DNA of 64,000 bases. Origin: Pseudomonas sp. FP2309 (GTDB taxonomy: Bacteria; Pseudomonadota; Gammaproteobacteria; Pseudomonadales; Pseudomonadaceae). The position numbers were made by a program, and so were the translations under genes. The DNA lies in contig NZ_CP117439.1 in NCBI RefSeq assembly GCF_030687575.1, positions 3,959,501 to 4,023,500 of the forward strand, read 5' to 3'. Under the pieces are notes generated by a model, which was given only the letters and a program-made list of their open reading frames with translations, searched no databases and was not told where the DNA came from. Positions 45,664 through 56,215 of the stretch are shown here, piece by piece; the first letter of the stretch is position 1, and every line of letters starts with the position of its first letter.

Positions 45664-46392
45664 TTACAGCGCCAGGCCCACCACGACAGCGGTCTCCAGC
45701 AGCTCCAACAGAGCCCCGGCGGTGTCTCCGGTGGTGCCGCCAAGGCGATTGACCATCAACTGACGCAGGCCCACAAAGCACAGCGCGGCGAGCAGCACGG
45801 CGATCCCGCCGCTGAAACCGCCGATAAGCAGGCAGGCCAGGCCACTGAGGATCAGCACCTGCTGGCCGACAGTTCTTGGTAAATGATCCGACAGCGCCTG
45901 GCCCAAGCCGCCTGCACGCACATAGCGCGTGGTCAGAAACAGCGCCAGCATCGACGCCCGCCCAATCAGTGGCGCCAAAATCAGCGCGGCGCCATTGTGC
46001 TGCTCGATCAGCGCCACCAACGCGCTGAACTTAAGCAGTAACACCAGGCCCAGGGTCACCACGGCAATTGGTCCGCTGCGCGGGTCCTTCATGATGGTGA
46101 GGGTGCGTTCGCGATCGCCGAAGCCGCCCAGCCACGCGTCGGCGCTGTCCGCCAGGCCATCCAGATGCAAGCCGCCACTGAGCAATACCCAGGCGGTGAG
46201 CAGCAGCGCCGCATGCAGGAGCAACGGCGCGCCCGTCAGCGCCAGGTTCAAGCCCCATAGCAGCAGCCCGAACAGCAACCCGACCATCGGATAAAACAGC
46301 AGCGAGCGCCCCAGCTCCTGAGGCTGAGGCATCCCCGGCAAGCGAATCGGCAAGCTGCTGAGAAACTGCAGGGCAATCCAGAAAGGCGACAT
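45664..46392 (-). CDS. cobS: Adenosylcobinamide-GDP ribazoletransferase (cobalamin synthase)
   Basis: CobS (CobV) joins adenosylcobinamide-GDP with alpha-ribazole to make adenosylcobalamin in the last lower-ligand step, in the inner membrane. The product is 242 residues with several membrane helices and the motifs HLDGLADSADAWLGG and RTLTIMKDPRSG. The ATG at 46392 (MSPFWIALQFLSSLP) is used; GGAAGG lies upstream, and a TTG two codons earlier overlaps the previous stop. It is the last gene of the cob operon. Confidence 0.94.
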   Translation of the reverse strand: MSPFWIALQFLSSLPIRLPGMPQPQELGRSLLFYPMVGLLFGLLLWGLNLALTGAPLLLHAALLLTAWVLLSGGLHLDGLADSADAWLGGFGDRERTLTIMKDPRSGPIAVVTLGLVLLLKFSALVALIEQHNGAALILAPLIGRASMLALFLTTRYVRAGGLGQALSDHLPRTVGQQVLILSGLACLLIGGFSGGIAVLLAALCFVGLRQLMVNRLGGTTGDTAGALLELLETAVVVGLAL

Positions 46393-46394
46393 GT

Positions 46395-46970
46395 TCAACG
46401 GCCTTCCTGCAATACACCGTCGGCGCTGACACGCAGACTGAACAGCCCGCCATGACCCACCTCGACATTCAGCAATTGCTCACGGGGCAAGCCCCGAGCG
46501 CGCGCCAGCAGCAAACGCATCACGCCGCCATGGCTGATCAACAACACGCGCTCACCGGCATACGCCTGATGCAAGCGCGAGACGGCAGCTAAGACGCGCT
46601 CGGAAAACTCGCTGACGGGCTCCCCTTCCGGGGGCGTAAAGCCATAGGGATCGGCCCAGAACAGCCCCAACCCTTCGGCGTCGGTCTCCATTAACGCCGC
46701 TGCGCTGCGCCCTTCCCAGGCGCCGAAATGCAGCTCCTGAAGGTCCTTTTCCAGACTGACCGGCAGCTTGAGCCGCGCCCCCAGTTCATCGGCGAACCGT
46801 GCGCAGCGTTGCAACGGCGAGCTGATCAACCGATCCCAAGGCCCCTGCTCCGCCACAGCAGCGCGCATCTGCGCCCAGCCTTTGGCGGTCAGTGCGTCGT
46901 CCAGGCTGCCACGCAGGCCGCCGCCCTGTTCGGTTTCGCCGTGACGCAACAGGTCCAGGTGCAAGGTCAT
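46395..46970 (-). CDS. cobC: Alpha-ribazole phosphatase (histidine phosphatase family)
   Basis: This enzyme removes phosphate from alpha-ribazole phosphate or from adenosylcobalamin 5'-phosphate. The product is 191 residues with the phosphoglycerate-mutase-like motif LLRHGETEQ (catalytic His), the second Arg-containing block SSPLQRC and the second His in [10 protein letters not shown]. The start ATG overlaps the cobT stop (ATGA), and cobS starts two bases after its stop. Confidence 0.92.
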   Translation of the reverse strand: MTLHLDLLRHGETEQGGGLRGSLDDALTAKGWAQMRAAVAEQGPWDRLISSPLQRCARFADELGARLKLPVSLEKDLQELHFGAWEGRSAAALMETDAEGLGLFWADPYGFTPPEGEPVSEFSERVLAAVSRLHQAYAGERVLLISHGGVMRLLLARARGLPREQLLNVEVGHGGLFSLRVSADGVLQEGR

Positions 46971-48022
46971 GCCGGGCGGTCTGCGACGGCCGCTTCGGTA
47001 AAGGTCGCCATCTGACCGTGCAGCGCACACGCCAGACGCATCAGCGGCACGGCCAACGCCGCACCACTGCCCTCACCCAGGCGCAGACCCAGTTCCAGCA
47101 ACGGTTGTGCATCGAGGCTGTGCAGCACATGGCGATGGCCAGGCTCGGCGCCCGAATGCCCGAACACCAACCAGTGGCGGCACGCCGGGTTCAGGCGCGT
47201 GGCGACCAACGCGGCGACCGTGCAGATAAACCCGTCGACCAGCACCACGACGCCTTCCTGGGCACAGGCAAGGTACGCGCCCACCAAGGCTGCAATCTCG
47301 AAGCCGCCCAGATTGAACAGGGTGTGTAACACCTCACCACGCTGCGCGGCGTGCAACGCCAAGGCGCGTTCGATGACGACGACCTTGTGGCTCACCCCTT
47401 GCGCATTCAAGCCGGTACCCGGGCCGGTGAGGTCGCTGACCTGGCAATCGAGCAGCGCACAGGCCAGCGCGCTGGCGGCGGTGGTATTGCCGATGCCCAT
47501 TTCGCCGCCAATAAACAATTGCGCACCGCTTTCGCGGGCACGCAGCACGCTGTCGCGACCGGCGTGCAATGCGAGTCGCCCCTGGGCAGCGGTCATCGCC
47601 GGGCCGTACACGAAATTGGCAGTGCCCGCGCCGATGTTCAGGTGGCGCACGCCCGGCAGGCTCAACTCGGCGTTTACCGTGCCGAGGTCGACCACTTCCA
47701 GGCGCGCATCCAACTGCCGCGCCAACACGCTGATGGCGGCGCCGCCGCTGACAAAGTTATGCAGCATCTGCCCGGTGACTTCCTGAGGGAAGGCGGATAC
47801 CCCCTCGGCAACCACGCCGTGGTCGCCAGCAAAAATCGCGATCCACAAGTGGTCCAACGACGGTTTGGCCTGGCCCTGCAAGCCGGCCAATTGCACCGCC
47901 AGCGCTTCCAGACGGCCAAGAGAGCCGGCCGGTTTGGTCAGTTGCTGCTGACGCGCCAGGGCCTGTTCGGACGCAACGGCGTCAATAGCCTTACACGGGT
48001 TGAGCCACCAGGTGTCAGTCAT
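46967..48022 (-). CDS. cobT: Nicotinate-nucleotide-dimethylbenzimidazole phosphoribosyltransferase
   Basis: CobT (CobU in some nomenclatures) makes alpha-ribazole phosphate from dimethylbenzimidazole and nicotinate mononucleotide. The product is 351 residues with [47 protein letters not shown] and the C-terminal [15 protein letters not shown] containing the catalytic Glu. The start overlaps the cobU stop (ATGA). The dimethylbenzimidazole it needs is made by BluB in the same operon. Confidence 0.96.
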   Translation of the reverse strand: MTDTWWLNPCKAIDAVASEQALARQQQLTKPAGSLGRLEALAVQLAGLQGQAKPSLDHLWIAIFAGDHGVVAEGVSAFPQEVTGQMLHNFVSGGAAISVLARQLDARLEVVDLGTVNAELSLPGVRHLNIGAGTANFVYGPAMTAAQGRLALHAGRDSVLRARESGAQLFIGGEMGIGNTTAASALACALLDCQVSDLTGPGTGLNAQGVSHKVVVIERALALHAAQRGEVLHTLFNLGGFEIAALVGAYLACAQEGVVVLVDGFICTVAALVATRLNPACRHWLVFGHSGAEPGHRHVLHSLDAQPLLELGLRLGEGSGAALAVPLMRLACALHGQMATFTEAAVADRPA

Positions 48023-48540
48023 AACGCGGTACCTTTCAATGTCAGGGGCAGGCCGGCGACGGTCAGCACCACACGCTGACACCGCTCGGCCAAAGCTTGA
48101 TGCAGCCAACCGGCTTCATCTACATAGCGGCGAGTCAATTCGCCCAGCGGCACGACACCCAGTCCGGTCTCGTTGCTGACAAAAATGATTTCACCCGGCA
48201 ACGCGGCCAGGCAGTCCAGTAATTGCTCGCGCTCGAACGCCAGACGCTCTGGGTCTTCCAGCATCAGCAGGTTGGTCAGCCACAACGTCAGGCAGTCCAC
48301 CAGCAGGCAGCGTTCGGGCGCGGCGTTCTCGCGCAGCACGCGTGCCAGTTCCACAGGTTCTTCGATCAAGCCCCAATGCGCGGGGCGACGCTGGCGATGC
48401 AAGGCCACACGGGCGTTCATCTCGCCGTCGAGGGGTTGGCTGGTGGCGATATAGATGACGGGCAACCCAGTGTCGCCGGCAAGCCGTTCGGCGAGACGGC
48501 TTTTGCCTGAACGGGCGCCGCCGAGGATCAGTTGGTGCAT
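48019..48540 (-). CDS. cobU: Adenosylcobinamide kinase/adenosylcobinamide-phosphate guanylyltransferase
   Basis: CobU (CobP) phosphorylates and then guanylates adenosylcobinamide to form the GDP-activated intermediate. The product is 173 residues with the P-loop [24 protein letters not shown] (with the guanylylated His in the family) and the motif [13 protein letters not shown]. The start at 48540 lies 13 nt inside the cobQ 3' end, the largest overlap in the operon. Confidence 0.95.
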   Translation of the reverse strand: MHQLILGGARSGKSRLAERLAGDTGLPVIYIATSQPLDGEMNARVALHRQRRPAHWGLIEEPVELARVLRENAAPERCLLVDCLTLWLTNLLMLEDPERLAFEREQLLDCLAALPGEIIFVSNETGLGVVPLGELTRRYVDEAGWLHQALAERCQRVVLTVAGLPLTLKGTAL

Positions 48541-49994
48541 GGGGCAACCCCACACAGGCGGCGTAACAAATCGGTGTCCAGATGGTTCTCCACCAGGTCC
48601 GCCAGGCGCTCGATATCGCGCTCGCGCAGGGCGTGGTAATCCACGTCCTGCACATCCTGCAAACCGGCCCAGCGCAGCAAGGCACTGCACGCCGCCGGGG
48701 TCTCGAACAGGCCATGCAGATAGGTGCCGAGGATCTGCCCGTCAGCACTCCGGGCGCCGTCACGGCGACCGTCATCCAACTGCACGGCCGCGTTCGATAA
48801 CCCATCGCCGCGCGTCACGCCCGCATGGATCTCATAGCCGCTGACCTCGGCGTCTTCCAGCACCAGCCGCCCACGCACATTGCGCAGCTGTTTTTCTTCT
48901 TCCAGGGTGGTGCTGAACGCCAGCAGGCCGAGGCCGTCGCTGGACCCGGCCGTGCCTTCCAGGCCAAGCGGGTCGTGCACCTGCTCGCCCAGCATCTGCA
49001 GGCCGCCACAAATGCCGAGCACTTTGCCGCCATAGCGCAAGTGCCGCGCCACGGCGCTGTCCCAGCCATTAGCGCGCAAGTAGGCCAAGTCGCTGCGCAC
49101 GCTTTTAGAGCCCGGCAGGATGATCAGGTCGGCGCCAGGGATCGGCTGGCCGGGCCCGACGAACTGCAAGTCCACCTGGGGGTGCAGGCGCAGCGGGTCG
49201 AAATCCGTGTGGTTGCTGATGCGCGGCAGCACCGGCACTACCACCTTGAGCACTTGTGCGGTTTTGTCGATCTGGCGCCGGTCGATGCCGTCTTCGGCTT
49301 CCAGGTGCAGGTCCATCACGTAGGGCAATACGCCCACCACCGGTTTGCCGGTGCGCGCCTCCAGCCAATCCAGACCGGGTTGCAACAGCGCGATGTCACC
49401 GCGAAAACGATTGATGATGAAACCCTTGACCCGCGCCTGCTCGCTGGGCGAGAGCAATTCCAGGGTGCCCACCAGATGCGCGAACACCCCGCCGCGATTG
49501 ATATCGGCGATCAGCAGCACCGGGCAATCCACCGCCTCGGCGAAGCCCATGTTCGCGATGTCATTGGCGCGCAGGTTGATCTCTGCAGGCGACCCCGCCC
49601 CCTCCACCATCACCACCGGGTAGCGTTCGCTCAAGCGCGCGTGGGACGCCAACACCGCTTGCATCGCGATGGCTTTGTAATCGTGGTAGGCCACGGCGTT
49701 CATGCTGGTGACGGCGCGGCCGTGGATGATCACCTGCGAGCCGGTGTCACTGTTGGGTTTGAGCAGCACCGGGTTCATATCGGTGTGGGGTGCGAGGTTG
49801 GCGGCCTGGGCCTGCACCGCCTGGGCGCGACCGATCTCGCCTCCTTCGGCCGTCACGGCACTGTTGAGCGCCATGTTCTGCGGTTTGAACGGCACCACTG
49901 CGACGCCTTGGCGCACCAGCCAGCGACACAACGCGGTCACCAGGGTGCTTTTGCCGGCATCGGAGGTGGTGCCCTGTACCATCAGCGTGCTCAT
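48528..49994 (-). CDS. cobQ: Adenosylcobyric acid synthase
   Basis: CobQ amidates four side chains of adenosylcobyrinic acid a,c-diamide using glutamine and ATP. The product is 488 residues. The N-terminal dethiobiotin-synthetase-like ATPase domain has [15 protein letters not shown], and the C-terminal glutamine amidotransferase domain has the Cys of [12 protein letters not shown] and the His of YEIHAG or GTYLHGLF. The start overlaps the decarboxylase stop (ATGA). Confidence 0.96.
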   Translation of the reverse strand: MSTLMVQGTTSDAGKSTLVTALCRWLVRQGVAVVPFKPQNMALNSAVTAEGGEIGRAQAVQAQAANLAPHTDMNPVLLKPNSDTGSQVIIHGRAVTSMNAVAYHDYKAIAMQAVLASHARLSERYPVVMVEGAGSPAEINLRANDIANMGFAEAVDCPVLLIADINRGGVFAHLVGTLELLSPSEQARVKGFIINRFRGDIALLQPGLDWLEARTGKPVVGVLPYVMDLHLEAEDGIDRRQIDKTAQVLKVVVPVLPRISNHTDFDPLRLHPQVDLQFVGPGQPIPGADLIILPGSKSVRSDLAYLRANGWDSAVARHLRYGGKVLGICGGLQMLGEQVHDPLGLEGTAGSSDGLGLLAFSTTLEEEKQLRNVRGRLVLEDAEVSGYEIHAGVTRGDGLSNAAVQLDDGRRDGARSADGQILGTYLHGLFETPAACSALLRWAGLQDVQDVDYHALRERDIERLADLVENHLDTDLLRRLCGVAPCTN

Positions 49995-50980
49995 GAAGCA
50001 TCCTTATAGGCCGCCAGGGCTTCGTCGAGGCGCAGCCAGTCAGCCTCAGTGCCCGGCAGGCCGAAACGCAGGCTGCTGTTGTGCACGAACAGGCGCAGCA
50101 GAATGCCGCGCTGAGCCATGAATTCGAACATGCGCTCGGCGTGCGGGGTGATCAGCCATTGGAACAGCGCGCAACCGCCATGGGGTTGAAAGCCATGGCG
50201 CTCAAGCAGTGCGAACAAGCGCTGGCCGGCCTCGATGCACCGTTCACGCTGGCGTGCGTGGCCAACGCTGTCGCGCAGGCAAACCTGACCCAGCACCCGC
50301 GTCGGACCACTGACCGCCCACGGTCCGACTTGCTCGGCGAGCAACTTGAGCAGCCGACGTTCGGCCAATACAAAGCCCAGGCGCACCCCGGCGAGGCCAA
50401 AAAACTTGCCGAACGAGCGCAGCACAATCAGCCCGACCTGATGGGCCTGGCCCGCCAGGCTCAACTCGGGGGTTACGTCCATAAACGCTTCGTCCACCAC
50501 CAGCCAGCCGCCACGCTGGGCCAGACGGGTATGCCAGTCCAACAGGCGCTGCGAGGGCAGGCTCAAGCCAGTCGGGTTGTTGGGATTGACCACCACCAGC
50601 ACATCCAGGCCATCGAGGAAAAAGTCGACTTCCTGCTCCTGCACCTCACGCACCACGTAGCCTGCGCGACGCCAGGCCTCGGCGTGTTCGGCATAACAGG
50701 GCGACAACACGCCGACCTTGCCCGCACGGCGCAGGCGCGGCAGCAACTGGATAGCCGCCTGGGAACCCGGCACCGGCAATAGATGCGCGGCGCGGTAATA
50801 GTCGCTGGCTGCCTGCTCAAGGCCGTCGTCGGTTTCCGGCAAGCGCGCCCAAGCGCGCAACGGAATCTCGGGGATCGGCCACGGCCAAGGCGCCAGGCCG
50901 CTGGAGAGATCAAGCCAATTGGCCTCGGCAATCCCGTACTCAACGGACGCCTTACGCAGCCGACCACCGTGTTCAAGCAT
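49991..50980 (-). CDS. Threonine-phosphate decarboxylase, cobalamin pathway
   Basis: This is a PLP-dependent enzyme of aminotransferase fold that makes (R)-1-amino-2-propanol phosphate from L-threonine phosphate for the nucleotide-loop linker. It is called CobC in Pseudomonas and CobD in Salmonella. The product is 329 residues with [20 protein letters not shown] and the PLP Lys in [18 protein letters not shown] use the ATG at 50980 ([12 protein letters not shown]); it lies eight bases inside the cbiB 3' end. The upstream 29-codon extension is a shadow. Confidence 0.92.
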   Translation of the reverse strand: MLEHGGRLRKASVEYGIAEANWLDLSSGLAPWPWPIPEIPLRAWARLPETDDGLEQAASDYYRAAHLLPVPGSQAAIQLLPRLRRAGKVGVLSPCYAEHAEAWRRAGYVVREVQEQEVDFFLDGLDVLVVVNPNNPTGLSLPSQRLLDWHTRLAQRGGWLVVDEAFMDVTPELSLAGQAHQVGLIVLRSFGKFFGLAGVRLGFVLAERRLLKLLAEQVGPWAVSGPTRVLGQVCLRDSVGHARQRERCIEAGQRLFALLERHGFQPHGGCALFQWLITPHAERMFEFMAQRGILLRLFVHNSSLRFGLPGTEADWLRLDEALAAYKDAS

Positions 50981-51881
50981 AGAATTGCGCCCCCGCGCAC
51001 AAGACCAGCAGCCACAACCATACGCCGCGCTGCACCAGTTGCCAGCCGCGCTCAATAGAATCGGCATCTGCAGCCGGGCCTTCGCCCAAAGGTGGACGTT
51101 GGTGCAACTGGCCGTGATAAATCGCCGCGCCGCCCAACTCGACGCCCAACGCGCCTGCGCCGGCCGCCATCACCGGGCCCGCATTGGGGCTGTCCCACGT
51201 CGGTCCCTGGGTGCGCCAGCATTTGAGCGCCAGCGCGGTTTTGCCCAATACCGCGTAGGTCAAGGCCACCAGACGTGCCGGAATGTAGTTGAGCACGTCG
51301 TCGATTTTCGCCGCCGCCCAACCGAAGCGCTCAAAGCGTTCGTTGCGATAGCCCCACATGGCGTCCAAGGTATTGCTCAGGCGGTAGAGCACCACGCCCG
51401 GCACACCGGCGACGACAAACCAGAACAGCGCGGCAAACACCGCGTCGCTGCCGTTTTCCAGCACCGATTCCGTTGCGGCACGGGCCACTTCGGTACTGTC
51501 CAGTTCGCTGGTCTGACGGCTCACCAGGTAGCTCACGCGCAGGCGTGCCTGATCCAGGTCATCGCTGCGCAAGGCCTGGGCGACAGGCATGACATGTTCG
51601 CCGAGGCTGCGCATGCCAAGGGCACAGTACAACGCCAGAATTTCCAGTGCCCAGCCGATATACGGCGCCCACGACAAGGCGGTGGCCAGCAGGGTCAGCG
51701 GCACCACCGCGACAAACCAGGCGGTCACACCATGGCTGCGCCAGCCCCGGCCGCCGGAGTTGAAACGCTGCTCGATGCGCCCGGCAAAGTTGCCGAACGC
51801 CACCAGCGGATGCCAGCGCCTGGGCTCACCCAGCAGCGCATCCAGCGCCACCGCAGCGACACACAGCAAGGCCACACTCAT
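50973..51881 (-). CDS. cbiB: Adenosylcobinamide-phosphate synthase
   Basis: CbiB (CobD in Pseudomonas nomenclature) condenses cobyric acid with aminopropanol phosphate at the membrane. The product is 302 residues with several membrane helices and motifs [48 protein letters not shown] and [19 protein letters not shown]. The start overlaps the bluB stop (ATGA), and its end overlaps the next gene by eight bases. Confidence 0.95.
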   Translation of the reverse strand: MSVALLCVAAVALDALLGEPRRWHPLVAFGNFAGRIEQRFNSGGRGWRSHGVTAWFVAVVPLTLLATALSWAPYIGWALEILALYCALGMRSLGEHVMPVAQALRSDDLDQARLRVSYLVSRQTSELDSTEVARAATESVLENGSDAVFAALFWFVVAGVPGVVLYRLSNTLDAMWGYRNERFERFGWAAAKIDDVLNYIPARLVALTYAVLGKTALALKCWRTQGPTWDSPNAGPVMAAGAGALGVELGGAAIYHGQLHQRPPLGEGPAADADSIERGWQLVQRGVWLWLLVLCAGAQFYA

Positions 51882-52528
51882 TGACTCACTCCCCACCTGT
51901 TCTCAAACAACATGTCACTCAGCGGCCGTGGTTCGGTCCAGCCTTCGAGCTGCAACATCGGTGCCGGATAAAACTCGGCCACCGGGCCCAGGCACAGCAC
52001 GGCCAGGGGTTTGGCGCCGGGCGGCAAGCCCAGCAAGTCGGCCAGCGCCTGGGGCTCGAACAACGACACCCAGCCCATGCCCAGGCCTTCGACGCGGGCG
52101 GCCAGCCATAGATTCTGAATGGCACACGACAGCGACGCCATGTCCATCTCCGGCAAGGTGCGCCGCCCGAAGATGTGGCGCTCACGGTCATCCATCAGTG
52201 CCGCGACCAGCACCTCGGCGCAATCGTGGATGCCTTCGACCTTGAGCTTCATGAACGCATCGGAGCGCTCGCCCAGGGCTTCGGCGGTGCGCACGCGCTC
52301 TTCTTCCACCAGATGCTGGATCTGCCCACGCAGGTGGCGGTCGCTGATGCGGATAAAACGCCACGGTTGCATCAGCCCGACACTGGGTGCCTGGTGTGCG
52401 GCCTGGAGCAGGCGATGCAGCAACTCAGGCGCCACGGTGCCGCCGCTGAAGTGGCGCATGTCGCGGCGTTCGGCGATGGCGCGGTAAACCGCCGCGCGGT
52501 CGGCCTGGGGGAACGCGTTGTCAGTCAT
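51878..52528 (-). CDS. bluB: 5,6-dimethylbenzimidazole synthase BluB
   Basis: BluB uses reduced FMN and oxygen to convert the flavin itself into dimethylbenzimidazole, the cobalamin lower ligand, so synthesis here needs O2. The product is 216 residues of nitroreductase fold with [26 protein letters not shown] and [16 protein letters not shown]. Start ATG overlaps the cobB stop (ATGA). It supplies CobT within the same operon. Confidence 0.94.
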   Translation of the reverse strand: MTDNAFPQADRAAVYRAIAERRDMRHFSGGTVAPELLHRLLQAAHQAPSVGLMQPWRFIRISDRHLRGQIQHLVEEERVRTAEALGERSDAFMKLKVEGIHDCAEVLVAALMDDRERHIFGRRTLPEMDMASLSCAIQNLWLAARVEGLGMGWVSLFEPQALADLLGLPPGAKPLAVLCLGPVAEFYPAPMLQLEGWTEPRPLSDMLFENRWGVSQ

Positions 52529-53829
52529 GAGGGTTGCGGCGCAAAGAGCGCCGCCACTGCCGCTGGGTTGGACGGGAAGTAAAAGTGCACGTAGGACGCG
52601 GTCATCCGCCCTTGTCGGTAAACGGCCTCCGCCCCGCGCCCACCATTGGGGCTCAGCCCTCGGGCAATCGGCTGCCACTCGGTGTTGGTCAGGGAATGAT
52701 GATAGGTATGGCCGCGCAGCACGCCTTCGGGCAACTCGACACTTTGCAGGGCCAGGGCCGCGAGTTTCTTTTGCATCACCGCATCGCCCTGGAGCAGGCC
52801 GAGCAGTTCAGCGCGGTGGCCATCGACATCGGTGAGCGAGTCCAGCAGGTAAAGCATGCCGCCACACTCCGCGAGCAACGGTTTGCCGGCGGCGTGATGG
52901 GCACGGATGGCCGCGAGCATCGGGGTGTTTTCCGACAGCGCCTGGTGGTGCAGTTCCGGGTAACCGCCGGGTAAATACAGGCTGTCGGCGGCGGGCAGCT
53001 CACGATCATGGATCGGCGAGAAAAAGCTCAGTTCGGCGCCCATCGCGCGCAACAGGTCAAGGCTGGCTCCGTAGGTGAAGGCAAAGGCCTCATCGCGGGC
53101 CACGGCGATGCGTACGCCTGCCAGCAAAGGCTCGGCCTCGATCACCTGCGGCGCGGCGAAGGTCACCGGTGGTGGCAACGCCACTTCGCAACTGCTGCCC
53201 AGGGCTTGGGCGGCGGCGTCCAGGCGCACATCAAGGTCATTCAATTCGCTGGCCTGCACCAGGCCCAGGTGACGGCTGGGCAACTCGATACCGGTCTCCC
53301 GGGACAATGCGCCATACCAGCGCAGGCCCTCGGTGAGACTGCCTTCGAGCAACTGTGCATGGCGCAGGGTGCCGACGCGGTTGGCCAGGACGCCGGCAAA
53401 CGGCAAGTCCGGCTGGTAGCGCGCCAGGCCTAACGCCAGCGCGCCGAAGGTCTGGGCCATGGCGGTGCCGTCGATCACGCCGAGCACCGGCACACCGAAG
53501 TGCCGCGCCAAGTCAGCGCTGGACGGGGTGCCGTCGAACAGGCCCATCACGCCTTCGATCAGGATCAGATCGGCCTCTCCCGCCGCTTCCCACAGCAGAC
53601 GGCGACTTTCCTGCTCGCCCACCATCCACATGTCCAATTGATACACCGGCGCACCGCTGGCGCGCTCGTGGATCATCGGGTCCAGAAAGTCCGGGCCGCA
53701 TTTGAACACGCGCACCTTGCGCCCCAGGTTGCGGTGCAAACGGGCCAATGCAGCGGTGACGGTGGTTTTGCCCTGGCCGGACGCCGGTGCGGCGATCAAT
53801 ACGGCTGGGCAATGACGGGGCTGATTCAA
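52525..53829 (-). CDS. cobB: Cobyrinate/hydrogenobyrinate a,c-diamide synthase
   Basis: CobB (CbiA) amidates the a and c acetate side chains of the corrin ring with glutamine. The product is 434 residues: an N-terminal ATPase domain (APASGQGKTTVTAALARLHR) and a C-terminal amidotransferase domain (LAECGGMLYLLDSL with the nucleophilic Cys). Translation appears to start at a TTG whose last bases overlap the cobO stop (TTGA), a rare variant of the ATGA coupling seen at most other junctions here. Confidence 0.94.
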   Translation of the reverse strand: MNQPRHCPAVLIAAPASGQGKTTVTAALARLHRNLGRKVRVFKCGPDFLDPMIHERASGAPVYQLDMWMVGEQESRRLLWEAAGEADLILIEGVMGLFDGTPSSADLARHFGVPVLGVIDGTAMAQTFGALALGLARYQPDLPFAGVLANRVGTLRHAQLLEGSLTEGLRWYGALSRETGIELPSRHLGLVQASELNDLDVRLDAAAQALGSSCEVALPPPVTFAAPQVIEAEPLLAGVRIAVARDEAFAFTYGASLDLLRAMGAELSFFSPIHDRELPAADSLYLPGGYPELHHQALSENTPMLAAIRAHHAAGKPLLAECGGMLYLLDSLTDVDGHRAELLGLLQGDAVMQKKLAALALQSVELPEGVLRGHTYHHSLTNTEWQPIARGLSPNGGRGAEAVYRQGRMTASYVHFYFPSNPAAVAALFAPQPS

Positions 53830-54437
53830 AGTTCGACGCCCTTCTGTGCCTTGATACCGGCCTGGAACGCGTGCTTGAGCATGCCCATTTCGGTGACGGT
53901 GTCGCCCATTTCGATCAGCTCGGGCTTGGCGCCGCGACCGGTCACCACCACATGCTGCATCGGCGGGCGGGCTTGCAGGTCACTGAGCACCTGGTCAAGG
54001 TCGAGGTAGCCGTGCTTGAGGGCGATGTTCAACTCGTCCAGCACCACCAGGCCGATGGCCGGGTCTTGCAGCAATTGGCGCGACACGGCCCAGGCAGCCT
54101 CGGCGGCGGCGATATCGCGTTGGCGGTCTTGGGTTTCCCAGGTGAAACCTTCGCCCATCACATGAAAGCGTACTTGCTCGGGGAAACGTCGGAAAAACAG
54201 CTCCTCGCCGGTGCTGTTGCGCCCCTTGATGAACTGCACCACGCCGCACTGCATGCCATGCCCAATGGCCCGGGCAAGCATGCCGAACGCCGAACTGCTC
54301 TTGCCTTTGCCGTTGCCGGTGAGCACCAGCAGCAAGCCGCATTCGTTGGGGGAGTTGGCGATGCGCTCGTCGATCACGGCTTTTTTGCGCAGCATGCGCG
54401 CCAGGTGGCGTTCGTCGCGGTCGGGGGTATCGGTCAT
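53826..54437 (-). CDS. cobO: Corrinoid adenosyltransferase
   Basis: CobO (BtuR type) attaches the 5'-deoxyadenosyl group to reduced corrinoid. The product is 203 residues with P-loop LTGNGKGKSSSAFGMLARAIGHG and the VVLDELNIALKHGYLDLDQVL motif. The ATG at 54437 (MTDTPDRDERHLARML) is used with a GGAGAG site upstream. It is the first gene of the operon, about 95 nt after the cobalamin riboswitch. Confidence 0.95.
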   Translation of the reverse strand: MTDTPDRDERHLARMLRKKAVIDERIANSPNECGLLLVLTGNGKGKSSSAFGMLARAIGHGMQCGVVQFIKGRNSTGEELFFRRFPEQVRFHVMGEGFTWETQDRQRDIAAAEAAWAVSRQLLQDPAIGLVVLDELNIALKHGYLDLDQVLSDLQARPPMQHVVVTGRGAKPELIEMGDTVTEMGMLKHAFQAGIKAQKGVEL

Positions 54438-54531
54438 GGCAGCTCTCCGTTGGGGCTGAACAAAAACGGCGGGCAGGAAAAAACACAAACAGACAGCCAA
54501 GCATCGCCCACCGTGATGCTGTTGAATGAGT

Positions 54532-54746
54532 CAGGCCGGTCTCCGGGCTCATGAGTGGCGTCCTGTAGAGAACGGACCGACGCTGCGCCTTCCCATATCG
54601 CACGCGATACAGTGGCAAAAGGCAGCGATTTGACTCATTTACCGTTGCGGGGGCAGCGCCGGAATTGCGGCGGCACTGTGTACAAGTGCGCTCACTCACC
54701 GGCTTCCCTGTTTCACCCTGTCGACCCATCGGTCACAGAGCACCTG
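54532..54746 (-). promoter_or_regulatory. Cobalamin riboswitch controlling the cob operon
   Basis: On the minus strand the leader contains GGTGCT near its start, a GGGTGAAACAGGGAAGCCGGTG segment, the core GCTGCCCCCGCAACGGTAA (54639-54657), and the closing GGAGACCGGCC (54533-54543): the conserved blocks of the adenosylcobalamin riboswitch in order. It lies directly before cobO. It would shut off the operon when adenosylcobalamin is plentiful. No btuB lies between. Confidence 0.93.
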
Positions 54747-54861
54747 AAACAAGCGGCGAAGGTTAGTGGGTTGGGGGTGGAGCGTCAATGAAAGCTGGAC
54801 GAGTACTTGAACCATCGCACCGCAGCGCTCCTCTACCCTTACAGGTATCAAGGAGAACACC

Positions 54862-56175
54862 ATGCATAAAACCAGACTCGCCCTGCTGATCATGCTCGCC
54901 GGCACCCTCGTGGCTTGCGGCGAAAGCTCCACCCTGCAAGTCTCAGACGGCACCGGCCCGTCGCCCAGGCTGCCGGAGCCGAACAAGACACTGATCCCGA
55001 CCGTCAACATCGCGCCAGCCATCGGCTGGCCGGAGGGCGCCAAGCCAACCGCGGCGGCTGGCACCCAGGTGGCCGCATTCGCCGAGGGCCTGGACCACCC
55101 GCGCTGGCTGTATGTGCTGCCCAATGGCGATGTGCTGGTAGCGGAAACCAATGCTCCGCCCAAGCCGGATGACGCTAAGGGCCTGCGCGGCTGGGTCATG
55201 GAAAAGGTCATGGGCCGTGCCGGCGCGGGGGTGCCGAGCGCGAACCGCATCACGCTGCTGCGCGACGCCGATCACGATGGCGTCGCCGAAACCCGCACGG
55301 TGTTCCTGGAAAACCTCAACTCGCCGTTCGGCATGACCCTGGTCGGCAACGATCTGTACGTGGCCGACTCGGACAAACTGCTGCGCTTCCCGTATCAGCC
55401 GGGCGAAACCGAAATCAAGGCTCAGGGCGCCAAGGTGGTCGACTTGCCCGGCGGCCCACTGAATCACCACTGGACAAAAAACGTGGTGGCCAGCAAGGAC
55501 GGCAGCAAGCTGTACGTGAGCGTCGGCTCCAACAGCAACGTCGGCGAGAACGGCCTGGAGGCGGAACAGGGGCGTGCCGCGATCTGGGAAGTCGACCGCG
55601 CCAGCGGCCAGCACCGGATTTTCGCCTCCGGCCTGCGCAACCCCAACGGCATGGCCTGGGAACCGCAGAGCGGCAAACTGTGGACGGCGGTGAATGAACG
55701 CGACGAGATCGGCAGCGACCTGGTGCCCGACTACATTACCTCGGTCAAAGACGGCGGCTTCTACGGCTGGCCGTTCAGTTATTACGGCCAACACGTGGAT
55801 GTGCGCGTCACGCCGCAGGACCCCGTCCTGGTGGCAAAGGCAATTGCGCCGGACTACGCAGTGGGCCCGCATACCGCTTCGTTGGGGCTGACTTTTGCCG
55901 AGGGCAGCAAGCTGCCGGCTGCGTTCAGCAACGGCGCGTTTATCGGCCAGCATGGCTCGTGGAATCGCAAACCGCACAGTGGCTATAAGGTGATCTTCGT
56001 GCCGTTTGAGAATGGCAAACCGAAAGGGCAGCCGGTGGATGTGCTTACCGGATTCCTCGACAAGGATGAGAAAGCCATGGGCCGGCCGGTAGGCGTGGTG
56101 ATCGACAAGCAGGGGGATTTGCTGGTGGCGGATGATGTGGGGAATAAAGTGTGGCGGGTGTCGGCGGCTAAATGA
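54862..56175 (+). CDS. L-sorbosone-dehydrogenase-like PQQ-type lipoprotein
   Basis: The product is 437 residues with a lipoprotein signal (lipobox LVAC, Cys19), followed by a six-bladed glucose/sorbosone dehydrogenase propeller: [73 protein letters not shown] and [22 protein letters not shown]. Relatives oxidise aldoses or sorbosone with PQQ, but the substrate here is unknown. CAAGGAGAACACC gives a strong ribosome site. It is divergent from the cob operon and has a hairpin after the stop. Confidence 0.88.
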   Translation: MHKTRLALLIMLAGTLVACGESSTLQVSDGTGPSPRLPEPNKTLIPTVNIAPAIGWPEGAKPTAAAGTQVAAFAEGLDHPRWLYVLPNGDVLVAETNAPPKPDDAKGLRGWVMEKVMGRAGAGVPSANRITLLRDADHDGVAETRTVFLENLNSPFGMTLVGNDLYVADSDKLLRFPYQPGETEIKAQGAKVVDLPGGPLNHHWTKNVVASKDGSKLYVSVGSNSNVGENGLEAEQGRAAIWEVDRASGQHRIFASGLRNPNGMAWEPQSGKLWTAVNERDEIGSDLVPDYITSVKDGGFYGWPFSYYGQHVDVRVTPQDPVLVAKAIAPDYAVGPHTASLGLTFAEGSKLPAAFSNGAFIGQHGSWNRKPHSGYKVIFVPFENGKPKGQPVDVLTGFLDKDEKAMGRPVGVVIDKQGDLLVADDVGNKVWRVSAAK

Positions 56176-56179
56176 GCCA

Positions 56180-56208
56180 CTGCAGGAGGGGCGCACCCCC
56201 TCCTGCAG
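56180..56208. terminator. Hairpin after the sorbosone dehydrogenase gene
   Basis: CTGCAGGAGGGG (56180-56191) pairs perfectly with CCCCTCCTGCAG (56197-56208), loop of five. It lies between convergent genes. Neither side has a clean U-tract, so it is a probable rather than certain terminator. Confidence 0.65.
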
Positions 56209-56215
56209 CGTTGCG

